Shown one piece after another: positions 1 to 7,599 of a stretch of DNA of 52,342 bases; the first letter of the stretch is position 1, and each line of letters begins with the position of its first letter. The position numbers were made by a program, and so were the translations under genes. The DNA is from UBA3478 sp036782715 (GTDB taxonomy: Bacteria > Bacteroidota > Bacteroidia > Flavobacteriales > Flavobacteriaceae): NCBI GenBank assembly GCA_036782715.1, contig DAIPYN010000008.1, positions 1-52,342 on the forward strand, given 5' to 3'. The notes beneath the pieces were generated by a model that searched no databases, was not told the DNA's origin, and saw nothing but the letters and a program-made list of their open reading frames with translations.

Positions 1-1463
1 CAGCCGGGAATGAGACGAATTTTGGGCTGACCTTTGGTTTTGTAGGTGAACGTTTCAAGGCTGAAACTTCGCTTAGTAACATGAATGGTAATAATGGTTT
101 CTTTGCCAATGCTCATGGTCTTGAGGTGCGTTCGTCATCGATTGATTACGATGCTTCTTTTAGGGATGTGGATCTCCCGTTTCACGAGGTAAATCATTTC
201 AAATGGATTCAGAACTTTCAATTCTTTAGACCGAATAGTACTTTGCAAATTGATTTTGGATTCCAAAACAATGAGCGTACTGAGCAGTCAGAGCCTGTTC
301 CACATGGATACATGCCTAAGCCATCAAGTAGCAGTGAACGAGTTTTTTCGAAGAATACATATACCTTAAATATTCATAATTCCCTAGAGAATAAGGGGGC
401 TCATGAGTTGTCATTTGGGTTTAATGGTGAAATTCAGAACAATCGTATTGGCGGATGGGGTTTCTTAATTCCATCGTTTAAACGATTCACTGCTGGGATT
501 TTCGCTTTTGATCATATCCGGCTATCAGAGTATTTACACCTTCAGGGAGGTCTTAGGTATGATGTGGGTCGAGTAATGACGGATGCTTACGTAGATTGGT
601 TTCAGACACCTGTAGAGAATTCGGCAGGTATCTATGAGTTTCAAAATCTTCAACGAGCTTCAGACAAAGACCTTAGCTTCGGTAGTTATAGCGGGTCTAT
701 TGGGATGAGTTATCTCAAAGAGCGTACGGCTCTGAAGTTCAATCTCGGAAAGAGCTTTAGAATACCACTAGCGAATGAACTTGCTTCTGATGGGGTGAAT
801 TATCACATGTATCGATTCGAACGTGGACAGCTCGATTTAAAAGCTGAAGAGTCGTATCAATTTGATTTCGAATGGAACCAGACGGGAGATATGCTGCAAT
901 TTGGTTTTAGTCCCTTTGTGAACTATTTCACCAACTTTATCTATTTAAATCCGACCGCGGATTATTATGAAACCCTTCAGGTTTACGCCTATAAGCAGGC
1001 TAAGGTGCTTCGATATGGCGGGGAGGTTTCTTTTGGGCTTACTATTAATCGATCATTGAGTTTGGATAGTTCGGTAGAGTATGTCTATGCAGAACAGTTA
1101 GAGGGTCCTAAAAAAGGATTCACGCTTCCTTTTAATCCGCCATTATCTAGCCTGTTTTCGCTTTCTAAAAGCTTCGAGACAGGTGAGCTATTTAGGAATA
1201 CCAGACTGATTACTGATTATCGAATAACCGCTGCGCAGAATCGAATTGTTCCACCCGAAGAAAAAACCCCGGGATATCAACTCTTCAACCTGTCACTTCT
1301 CTCTGAGTTAAACCTTAGCAATAACGCTGAACCGATCAATCTTCGTTTCAAGATCAATAATTTATTCAATACTAAGTACTTCGATCACACCAGCTTTTAC
1401 CGCCTGATCGATGTTCCTGAACCTGCACGAAATTTTTCTTTATCAATTACTTATAATTTTTAA
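1..1463 (+). CDS. TonB-dependent outer-membrane receptor, C-terminal part (5' end outside window)
   Basis: The reading frame is open from base 3 to the TAA at 1461-1463, so the gene enters from the left and the ATG at 81 is only an internal Met. The protein is built of alternating aromatic and polar strands typical of a 22-strand TonB barrel. It has a classic C-terminal region (RFKINNLFNTKYFDHTSFYR and a terminal Phe after YN). Signal peptide, TonB box and plug lie outside the window. Two His-rich DUF4625 lipoproteins follow at short spacing, which suggests, by inference, uptake of a metal or metal complex. Substrate cannot be read from the barrel itself. Confidence 0.9.
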   Translation, partial: AGNETNFGLTFGFVGERFKAETSLSNMNGNNGFFANAHGLEVRSSSIDYDASFRDVDLPFHEVNHFKWIQNFQFFRPNSTLQIDFGFQNNERTEQSEPVPHGYMPKPSSSSERVFSKNTYTLNIHNSLENKGAHELSFGFNGEIQNNRIGGWGFLIPSFKRFTAGIFAFDHIRLSEYLHLQGGLRYDVGRVMTDAYVDWFQTPVENSAGIYEFQNLQRASDKDLSFGSYSGSIGMSYLKERTALKFNLGKSFRIPLANELASDGVNYHMYRFERGQLDLKAEESYQFDFEWNQTGDMLQFGFSPFVNYFTNFIYLNPTADYYETLQVYAYKQAKVLRYGGEVSFGLTINRSLSLDSSVEYVYAEQLEGPKKGFTLPFNPPLSSLFSLSKSFETGELFRNTRLITDYRITAAQNRIVPPEEKTPGYQLFNLSLLSELNLSNNAEPINLRFKINNLFNTKYFDHTSFYRLIDVPEPARNFSLSITYNF

Positions 1464-1475
1464 AAACAACACATT

Positions 1476-1940
1476 ATGAAAGCGATTTTTAAACCAATCT
1501 ATTTATCTTTTTTTACAATCCTTTTATTCGTTTCATGTACTGATGATGAGATTCAACCACCTGTAATTTCTAATGTAGAAGTGGGAGCGGTTCACGATCA
1601 AGGAGCCGAAGATGTTCATGCCGACGAAGGTATTGCTCACCCAGGCGAGTCTATGCATATAGGGGCTGATATTCTAGCATTTGCTCGAATCGAAAGTATT
1701 ACTGTTGATATTCATAGCGATGAAATCACTCCAGCCGCTGGTGAAGTTGCTTGGGAGTTTGAAGAGGTTTACACTGATTCTAAATATCAAGTACTGAATG
1801 CTGAGCTTCATGAAGACATTATGGTGCCAGAAAATGCAGCATTAGGTGAATACCACGTATATATTATCGTTGTTGATCAGGCAGGTAATAGTACAACGGC
1901 TGAAGCGCATTTTGATTTGGTTGTAGAAGAGGGAGTCTAG
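1476..1940 (+). CDS. DUF4625-like His-rich lipoprotein
   Basis: The product is 154 residues with a lipoprotein signal peptide (lipobox LFVSC, Cys about residue 21). The mature part is acidic and His-rich (HDQGAEDVHADEGIAH, then MHIGAD and VDIHSDE) and ends in an Ig-like strand region (YIIVVDQAGNST). The layout matches DUF4625 lipoproteins of Bacteroidetes, whose function is not established. It starts 12 bases after the receptor stop, so it is almost certainly in the same operon. The spaced His and Asp residues suggest metal binding; that role is inference. Confidence 0.75.
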   Translation: MKAIFKPIYLSFFTILLFVSCTDDEIQPPVISNVEVGAVHDQGAEDVHADEGIAHPGESMHIGADILAFARIESITVDIHSDEITPAAGEVAWEFEEVYTDSKYQVLNAELHEDIMVPENAALGEYHVYIIVVDQAGNSTTAEAHFDLVVEEGV

Positions 1941-1973
1941 TAAATGCTTATTTTAGACTAGAACACCTAAAAA

Positions 1974-2462
1974 ATGAAAGCGTTTATGAAGAGTTATAAT
2001 CAATGGGGCCTTTTATTACTTGGTTTTTTTGCCTTGGCGCTTGTTTCTTGCACCGAAACAGAAATCGATGAAGAAAAGCCAACAATTACCGTTAACTATT
2101 CTGGAGGCTTTCCACAGACTTGTGAAAATCTTAGTCGAGGGCAGAGCTATACGATTAAAGCTAAGGTTGCCGATAACTTAGAGTTGGCAAGCTATTCTAT
2201 TGAGATGCATCATAATTTTGACCATCACACTCATGACGATCAAGAGGATCCTTGCGAATTAGAACCGATTACTACGGCAGTAAATCCATTTAATTTTTCT
2301 ACAAATAATAATGTTCCTGAAGGTTTAACCAATTTTGAAATAGAAGCGGTTGTCACCATTCCAACCACTGTAGACACGGGTGACTATCATTTAGCACTTT
2401 CGGTTACAGATGTTACAGGGTGGCAAGCTAGAACTGCTGTGGATGTCAAAATTGTAGAATAA
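1974..2462 (+). CDS. DUF4625 His-rich lipoprotein
   Basis: This 162-residue lipoprotein (lipobox ALVSC) is a paralogue of the preceding gene. After a 'DEEKPTITV' opening it carries EMHHNFDHHTHDDQEDPCE, a dense His/Asp run matching the hallmark HH-N-F-x-H-H-T-H of DUF4625. It closes with the G-D-Y-H-L-x-L-x-V-x-D strand also seen upstream. The 33-base gap and same strand place it in the receptor operon. A surface or periplasmic metal-binding partner for the receptor is the simplest reading, but this is not proven for the family. An alternative start is the Met at codon 5. Confidence 0.8.
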   Translation: MKAFMKSYNQWGLLLLGFFALALVSCTETEIDEEKPTITVNYSGGFPQTCENLSRGQSYTIKAKVADNLELASYSIEMHHNFDHHTHDDQEDPCELEPITTAVNPFNFSTNNNVPEGLTNFEIEAVVTIPTTVDTGDYHLALSVTDVTGWQARTAVDVKIVE

Positions 2463-2481
2463 ATCATATAATAGCTATCCG

Positions 2482-2802
2482 TTGCGATTTTTTATTCGAA
2501 CATTTATTGAATTTCTTCAAGACAAAGACTATCGAAGCCTCCTTGGGGCTTCAATAGTCATCTTATTTGGAGGAGCTTTTGTATACATGTATGCAGAGGG
2601 CTGGCGGTTTATTGATGCTCTTTATTTTGCTTCGATTACCTTAACAACTATTGGATACGGAGACTTCGCACCAAAGACCGATCTAGGTAAGATATTCACC
2701 ATCATTTACATCGGCCTTGGAGTAGGTCTCATTTTAACCTTTGTCAACACGGTATTCAATCACTTCAAAGACGCTCGAAAAAACTACAACGACCGAAAAT
2801 AA
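2482..2802 (+). CDS. Small two-TM potassium channel (Ion_trans_2)
   Basis: The protein has 106 residues: an amphipathic N-terminus, TM1 at about 20-38, a pore loop with the potassium selectivity filter TIGYGD at residues 56-61, and TM2 at about 70-92, followed by a short basic tail. There is no RCK/NAD-binding domain, so this is a minimal pore module that would tetramerise. No ATG lies between the in-frame stop at 2455 and the pore, and the only later Met would delete TM1. TTG at 2482 is therefore the likely start. It lies 19 bases after the lipoprotein gene and 7 bases before the amidohydrolase gene. Confidence 0.75.
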   Translation: MRFFIRTFIEFLQDKDYRSLLGASIVILFGGAFVYMYAEGWRFIDALYFASITLTTIGYGDFAPKTDLGKIFTIIYIGLGVGLILTFVNTVFNHFKDARKNYNDRK

Positions 2803-2809
2803 ATTTATC

Positions 2810-4099
2810 ATGAGATCAGCGCTGTTCACCCTTGTTTTGTTTTCCTTCTTCTCGATATCTTCTGCACAATATCAAATAGATGCAGAACGTGTGAATCAAA
2901 ATTTAGAAACGCTAAAAACCTTTGGTATCAACGACCAGGGTGGTAATGATCGTGTTGCATACAGTGAGCATGAACTTGATGCAAGAGAATATGTGATTAA
3001 ACGTTTGAAGGATCTTGGAGTTGAAGTTCATATCGATGCAGCCGGCAATATTTCAGCTTTAAGAAAAGGCCGAAAAGGACTTTCAAAGGTCGTTGCTTTC
3101 GGTTCTCATATCGACGCGGTGCCTAATGGTGGCCATTACGATGGTCAAGTGGGAAGTATGGCTGCACTCGAAGTGATGCAGACACTAGTTGAACAGAAGA
3201 TTAAAACGAATCACGACTTTGAATTATTGATTTTCACCAATGAAGAAGGTGGAGTGTTTGGTAGTCGCGCACTTGCTGGTAAGATTGATGAAGGGACACT
3301 TAGAGTAAAAACCTCTTCGGGCTATACCAATGCTGAAGGTGTTAATCGTCTAGGCGGAGATTCAGCTACTATTTTCTCAGTAAAACGAAGTAAAGAAGAT
3401 CTACACGCCTTTATCGAATTACATATCGAACAGGGTTCAAATCTGTATGATCAAGGTATTGATGTCGGCGTTGTTGAAGGAATTGTAGGCCTCAAATGGT
3501 GGGATGTAGTGGTTAGAGGATTTGCTAACCATGCCGGTACTACTCCCATGAATAAGCGAAAGGATGCGATGCTGGCATCGGCCGAATTTGTTTTAAGTGT
3601 CAACAGAATAGCTAAGAGTATCGAAGGAAATCAAGTGGCTACTGTGGGTCGGATACAAGCGCTTCCTGGAGCCCCCAATGTGATCCCAGGTGAGGTTAGA
3701 ATGAGTTTAGAAATCAGAGATTTGAGCTCAGATCGTATCAAGGAGGTTTATGAAGCAATTGTGTCAAGCACAAAGGCTATTGAAGAAAAATATCAAACCA
3801 CGTTTGAATTTTCTCCAATTGATGCAACTAGTCCACCTGCGTTGATGGATAATCGAATTCGTAAAGTAATCAGCGATCAAGCTAGAAACTTAGGATATTC
3901 TCAATTGAGCCTACCTAGTGGAGCTGGTCATGATGCCCAAGACATGGCGATGATAGGGCCAACGGGTATGATTTTTATTCCTAGTTATGAGGGGATAAGT
4001 CATTCTCCTTTGGAGTACTCTACCCCTGAAGATATCGCCAATGGAACACAACTATTACTGAATTCTTTATTGGCACTCGATAATATAACTAAGCTGTAG
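2810..4099 (+). CDS. Exported M20-family amidohydrolase (hydantoinase/carbamoylase type)
   Basis: The product is 429 residues from the ATG at 2810. That start gives a clean signal peptide ending SSAQ at residue 20; the longer frame from 2741 runs inside the channel gene. Dinuclear-zinc ligands of the allantoate amidohydrolase/N-carbamoyl-L-amino-acid hydrolase branch are visible: H100 (GSHIDAVPNGG), D111 (YDGQVG), E145/E146 (NEEGG), H205 (ELHIEQG) and H398 (SHSPLEYS). The lid-domain motif NHAGTTPM begins at N240. Most members are cytosolic and act on N-carbamoyl amino acids or ureides. A signal peptide here implies periplasmic hydrolysis of such amides. The exact substrate is unknown. Confidence 0.85.
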   Translation: MRSALFTLVLFSFFSISSAQYQIDAERVNQNLETLKTFGINDQGGNDRVAYSEHELDAREYVIKRLKDLGVEVHIDAAGNISALRKGRKGLSKVVAFGSHIDAVPNGGHYDGQVGSMAALEVMQTLVEQKIKTNHDFELLIFTNEEGGVFGSRALAGKIDEGTLRVKTSSGYTNAEGVNRLGGDSATIFSVKRSKEDLHAFIELHIEQGSNLYDQGIDVGVVEGIVGLKWWDVVVRGFANHAGTTPMNKRKDAMLASAEFVLSVNRIAKSIEGNQVATVGRIQALPGAPNVIPGEVRMSLEIRDLSSDRIKEVYEAIVSSTKAIEEKYQTTFEFSPIDATSPPALMDNRIRKVISDQARNLGYSQLSLPSGAGHDAQDMAMIGPTGMIFIPSYEGISHSPLEYSTPEDIANGTQLLLNSLLALDNITKL

Positions 4100-4193
4100 T
4101 TAGCTTAATGGTCAAATAGGCAATTACAATTAGTAGTAAGAGCCACCAATATTTTCGAAACATTCGATCGGTCCACTCGTTGGCTCCCCACAT
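4089..4193 (-). CDS. 34-residue single-TM microprotein, coupled to the upstream gene
   Basis: This short frame begins MWGANEWTDRMFRKYWW and continues with LLLL and about a dozen hydrophobic residues, ending KLTTA. The predicted shape is a charged N-terminus and one membrane helix. Its ATG shares a base with the stop of the upstream gene (TAATG), the usual sign of translational coupling. Its end overlaps the convergent amidohydrolase gene by 11 bases. A related but decayed sequence lies at 37089-37172 (GADN...RY..W-LLLL-x-x-IA), which supports it being a real gene. Family and function are not recognised. Confidence 0.5.
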   Translation of the reverse strand: MWGANEWTDRMFRKYWWLLLLIVIAYLTIKLTTA

Positions 4194-4894
4194 TATTTAC
4201 TCCAGATTTCATATATAGGGCTCCCCTTACTACTCAAGCCTGAGTGATGCCATTGCCCATCAATGAGTTCATAGGTAAATGCTAATGAGGCTCCAACTCT
4301 TGAGCGATCCCTCGAGAAAAACTCAATATTTTCGGTGTAGGCACCATCTTTGGTAGTGTAAGTTCCTCCGCCAGTTCCAGAGAATTCTTTGGTTTCTACA
4401 TTAAAGGCAACCCATTGAAATCGTTTTCCTGAAAGCAGTTTTAAAGTTCTCCGTGCCTGATTAATAGGTCTAGAAACCATTTCGTCTCCTCGCTTTCTTC
4501 CAGTCATTTGCCAGGCCCCCATGAGTTTGCCTGGATAGCCGTTGTCGATTTGTTTGAAGGTCAGACCTAAGGGCAAAAGATAATAACCCTCTGCGTTGGG
4601 AATGATAGTAAACTCTTTTGTGCTCCCTACATTATCGGGGGTTTCAGAGTCGAATTCAACATTTAATTGCCAGCGGTCACCGTAGAGGGTCCATGATCCC
4701 CCCATGGTTTTAATAAAATCTCCGCTAGTGTCGTACCAAGTAATCACTTGGTGCGTTTCGGTGACGATAGCCGATACGTTTAATTCGTTACCGTTTGCGT
4801 CTGTAGTTTTTGCTTGCCATCCGCCAATAGGTGATTGAGCATTACCTGTACAAACACAAAACAGTAATGCGATTAATAGGTTAGTAATTTTCAT
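4193..4894 (-). CDS. Secreted protein of unknown function
   Basis: The product is 233 residues from the ATG at 4894 (a second ATG two codons upstream at 4900 is possible). The signal peptide ends GNAQ. The mature part looks like two related lipocalin-like beta halves: 'PIGGWQAKTTDANGNEL...' and 'LMGAWQMTGRKRGDE...', each opening with G-x-W followed by beta strands. This layout is common in flavobacterial proteins simply called secreted or membrane proteins. It overlaps the TIM-barrel gene by 14 bases and is the third gene of a minus-strand operon. No catalytic motif was seen. Confidence 0.75.
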   Translation of the reverse strand: MKITNLLIALLFCVCTGNAQSPIGGWQAKTTDANGNELNVSAIVTETHQVITWYDTSGDFIKTMGGSWTLYGDRWQLNVEFDSETPDNVGSTKEFTIIPNAEGYYLLPLGLTFKQIDNGYPGKLMGAWQMTGRKRGDEMVSRPINQARRTLKLLSGKRFQWVAFNVETKEFSGTGGGTYTTKDGAYTENIEFFSRDRSRVGASLAFTYELIDGQWHHSGLSSKGSPIYEIWSK

Positions 4895-5810
4895 TAGCAT
4901 TAAGATTCTTTAGTACTAGATCTCTAGTTGCAACAATACCTTCAATTTCACCTAGGTTATCTCCTTCGTATTCAATTCCAATAAAACCTTGATAGTTGTA
5001 TTTGTTGGCAATGGACAGCATTCGAGTAAAATCAATATTCGTTTCATTTCCTTCTTCATCAAAATCAAATGATTTTGCGCTAAGAGCCATAGCTTTTGGC
5101 ATCATCTCTTCAACGCCTTTGTAGATATCGTATACCTCGCTACAGTTTTCATCAGTAATTGACCCGTAGCCATCCTCAGCAATACAGAAGTTCCCATAAT
5201 CGGGAAGGGTTCCACAATTCGGTAGATCAACACTATTGATGACTTGCATTAGTGCTTCTCCATTAGAGCTCAGTCGACCGTGGTTTTCAACAAGTACGTT
5301 GATATTTTTGTCTGAAGCATAGTTAGCTAGATCAGTTAAACTCTTTACAGAGGTTTCGCTCCAAATTTTAGGGTCATTAGACCCGTGAAGATTTACACGA
5401 ATTGCTGAGCAGTTCATTGCTGAGGCGGCATCTATCCAAATCTTGTGGTTTTCAACAGCTTCAGTGCGCTCGGTTTCATCGGCTACAGAAAGACTACCTT
5501 CTCCATCAATCATGATGAGTACATTTTGTAGTTGATATTTCTTAGCTAGTTCATTGTTCTTTGCTACAAACTCATCGATGGCTGCAGCCTTGTCTTCTGC
5601 AAGCATGACCTCTGGATACAACTGATTTACATACTCTAAGCCTTTGAAGCCTAAATTGTGCGCATACTCTGCAAAATCGTAGGGTGAAATATTTTTCTCC
5701 CAAATCATTCGGTGCAAAGACCACTGCGCTAGAGATAATTTTGGTTGAGGTGCCTTACTAGTGCATGAGAATAGAATAAGAGCCAGGAACCCAGTTAATA
5801 GTTTATTCAT
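4881..5810 (-). CDS. Lipoprotein TIM-barrel, sugar isomerase/epimerase-like
   Basis: This 309-residue protein has a lipobox (ILFSC, Cys about 16) followed by an AP-endonuclease-2/xylose-isomerase-type barrel. Typical strand-end motifs are present: GLEYVNQLYPE, IRVNLHGS, NVLVENHG (Glu metal ligand), CGTLPDYGNF (Asp ligand), and GFIGIEYEGDN near the C-terminus (Glu ligand). Such proteins are related to hydroxypyruvate isomerase and inositol/sugar epimerases. Lipid-anchored versions are frequent in Bacteroidetes and their substrates are mostly undefined. It starts 4 bases after the upstream gene and overlaps the downstream one, so it is the central operon member. Confidence 0.85.
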   Translation of the reverse strand: MNKLLTGFLALILFSCTSKAPQPKLSLAQWSLHRMIWEKNISPYDFAEYAHNLGFKGLEYVNQLYPEVMLAEDKAAAIDEFVAKNNELAKKYQLQNVLIMIDGEGSLSVADETERTEAVENHKIWIDAASAMNCSAIRVNLHGSNDPKIWSETSVKSLTDLANYASDKNINVLVENHGRLSSNGEALMQVINSVDLPNCGTLPDYGNFCIAEDGYGSITDENCSEVYDIYKGVEEMMPKAMALSAKSFDFDEEGNETNIDFTRMLSIANKYNYQGFIGIEYEGDNLGEIEGIVATRDLVLKNLNANENY

Positions 5811-5814
5811 TGTA

Positions 5815-6216
5815 TTAGGATTTAGAAGGTTGTTTATAGTTTATGGTGAATCGAGTAGTTTTCTGTTCAGTATCGACATACAGTTCCTCTGAACCTTTAA
5901 GTTTAATGCGTTTGGTTTCTTTAGCGCCAATTTCAATAGTTCTTAAAACCACTCCGTTTTGTTGAATTCTAACCGAAAATGGAGCCTTTGCTAGATTTTC
6001 TACCACAGCTACACAGTCTTGACCTGCGAATGGATTTATTGATCCATCTTGTCCTGGTCCTTTGCCGGTCATAAGCATATTTGTCGATGGATCTAGTTTA
6101 AACTTATTTTCTTTTTGAGCCAAAGCAGGTGTGGTTACCAGCATCAACCCTGCTATAAATATTGATTTACTAAAAAGAGTTATTTTTTTGATTTTCATAC
6201 TGCTGGTTTTTAACAT
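5815..6216 (-). CDS. Small secreted protein of unknown function
   Basis: The protein is about 133 residues from the ATG at 6216, which has an AGG-containing leader just upstream. An ATG at 6198 (MKIKKITLF...) is an alternative that gives an equally good signal peptide. Cleavage after TTPALAQ is likely. The mature part has 'GPGQDGSINPFAGQDCVAVVENLAKAPF' followed by beta strands with a 'VVLRTIEIGAKET' stretch, resembling a small beta-sandwich. First gene of the minus operon 6216-4089. Its start lies only 23 bases from the divergent DUF2147 gene, so the two promoters must overlap the genes. No known family is recognised. Confidence 0.65.
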   Translation of the reverse strand: MLKTSSMKIKKITLFSKSIFIAGLMLVTTPALAQKENKFKLDPSTNMLMTGKGPGQDGSINPFAGQDCVAVVENLAKAPFSVRIQQNGVVLRTIEIGAKETKRIKLKGSEELYVDTEQKTTRFTINYKQPSKS

Positions 6217-6239
6217 CTTACCTAATTTAGAAAGAAAAA

Positions 6240-6647
6240 ATGGTATCACTATTACTTTCATTAGCCCTCTTTTTTCAGACTCCAAATATTGAGGGTCATT
6301 GGGTAACTATCGATGATGAGACAGGAATCGAGAAATCTGAAATCCTTCTTTATGTCGAAGATGGAAAACTTTATGGAAAAATTGAACGCCTTCTTTTACC
6401 TGAAGATCAAGGTAAAACTTGTGTGAATTGTAAAGGCGATGAGTACAATAAACCCATTGAAGGTCTGGTCATTGTTAAAGGTTTAAAGCCAGATGATGAT
6501 TCTTGGACTAAGGGCAAAATCATGGATCCTGCAAATGGTAAAAATTACGATTGCACCATCACTTTGAAAGATGACAACACCCTTAATGTTCGGGGCTATC
6601 TTGGTTTTTCTCTACTAGGTCGAACCCAGGTGTGGAAGCGTAAGTAA
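6240..6647 (+). CDS. DUF2147 family secreted protein
   Basis: The product is 135 residues with a short signal peptide (MVSLLLSLALFFQ). It then shows the DUF2147 pattern: 'IEGHWVTIDDETGIEKSEI', 'GKLYGKIERLLLP', a paired Cys motif CVNC, 'GLVIVKGLK', 'MDPANGKNYDCTITL', and the closing 'VRGYLGFSLLGRTQVWKR'. The family consists of small periplasmic or secreted beta-barrel proteins of unknown function. The gene abuts the convergent BspA-like gene with no spacer (TAA directly followed by the other gene's stop). The CVNC pair could form a disulphide. Confidence 0.85.
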   Translation: MVSLLLSLALFFQTPNIEGHWVTIDDETGIEKSEILLYVEDGKLYGKIERLLLPEDQGKTCVNCKGDEYNKPIEGLVIVKGLKPDDDSWTKGKIMDPANGKNYDCTITLKDDNTLNVRGYLGFSLLGRTQVWKRK

Positions 6648-7553
6648 TTACTCTGGGCACTCACCCCAGACCGGCAACTGACCCGGCGATAGGGGTGATT
6701 CTGTTGCGAAGTTTCTCGGCTCTTCTTGAATTAGAGGTACACACCAACTACTAATATCTTGATTAAAAACAGCAGCTTGGTAAAACATCTCGTCCATTTG
6801 AGTTGCACTAGAGGTATTCCAACCTGAGATATCTTGATTAAAGCCTCCGGTAGAGGCAAATAATTCTGAAAAATCAGTAACCTTGGCAACATTCCAATAA
6901 CTGATATCTCCGTTGTATAAAGTCGCGCCCTTGAACATGGCTTTCATGGTGGTTACGTTTTGAGTATCCCAAGACGAAATGTTAGGGGTAAGGGTGGTTT
7001 TGTTTTCAAAAAGGTAACTCATATCGGTTACTAGTGTAGTGATGAGTTTAGATAAATCTTCTCTCTGGTCAGTAATGATTTCTCTCAGCAATTCATCGTC
7101 AACAATCAGGTATTCGATCTCATTATAAAAAAGACGATCTCCCGATTTTGCATTGATGGCAACAAGAGTCATCTCATTATCGAGTTGTATAATTTCTGGA
7201 GTGCCTCCTGAGCCTTCGCCTCCTGAGCCTTCACCCTCTGGTGACTCAATGGTAAAATTGGCCTGGAGTGAGAGATTATTGTTAATAGCAAATGAAAGAG
7301 GGTTTGCTTCACTCGTTAATGATCCACTCCAATTAGTGAATACCCAACCCGCTTCGGGAATCGCCGAAATCTCAAGATTTGAATTGGCGAGGTAGCGATT
7401 ATCGGTTGATGCAGGTCTTAAATCGATTTGTCCATTCCCTGAGGTACCCAGGGTAATAGAATAGTATAGAGGCGGTCCCTCTGTCTGAAGGATTGGTGTT
7501 TCCTTCGTACAGGAGTAAAGTAAGAATAGGGCAAGCCAAATACTCTTTTTCAA
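6648..7553 (-). CDS. BspA-like lipoprotein with InlB-type beta repeat
   Basis: About 301 residues from a TTG at 7553 (TTGAAAAAG, Met-Lys-Lys) with an A-rich AAGG leader; a GTG two codons upstream is the alternative. A lipobox (LLYSC) is followed by an InlB B-repeat-like module (about 25-100: GNGQIDL...LEISAIPEAGW...NWSG). Next comes a GEGSGG-type linker, then DUF285/BspA repeats with the periodic 'DISxWxxxxVTxMxxMF' pattern, and a final PVWGECP. BspA-type repeats are surface ligand-binding modules. A paralogue lies at 47915-48637, and the InlB-like module recurs in the adjacent esterase. Confidence 0.85.
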   Translation of the reverse strand: MKKSIWLALFLLYSCTKETPILQTEGPPLYYSITLGTSGNGQIDLRPASTDNRYLANSNLEISAIPEAGWVFTNWSGSLTSEANPLSFAINNNLSLQANFTIESPEGEGSGGEGSGGTPEIIQLDNEMTLVAINAKSGDRLFYNEIEYLIVDDELLREIITDQREDLSKLITTLVTDMSYLFENKTTLTPNISSWDTQNVTTMKAMFKGATLYNGDISYWNVAKVTDFSELFASTGGFNQDISGWNTSSATQMDEMFYQAAVFNQDISSWCVPLIQEEPRNFATESPLSPGQLPVWGECPE

Positions 7554-7568
7554 TAGCACCTTTTTTTA

Positions 7569-7599
7569 TAAAGGTACGGGCAATAGCTATTTTAATAAA
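7569..7599 (-). promoter_or_regulatory. Possible promoter for the BspA-like lipoprotein
   Basis: On the minus strand a TACCTTTA sits at 7576-7569, one base off the Bacteroidetes -7 box TAnnTTTG. A TTTA lies 19 bases upstream (7599-7596) as a weak -33 box. The predicted transcript would begin about 10 bases before the TTG start. The -33 side lies inside the end of the esterase gene, so this would be an internal promoter allowing separate expression. Confidence 0.3.

Noticed and set aside
2741..2809. Longer N-terminus for the M20 amidohydrolase
   Set aside because: The extra 23 residues are read from inside the channel gene in another frame and would bury the signal peptide.
7153..7395. Open frame on the plus strand opposite the BspA-like lipoprotein
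   Set aside because: It is the complement of a repeat-rich coding region, with no leader, no domain and unnatural composition (PPEPSPPEPSP from the Gly/Ser linker).
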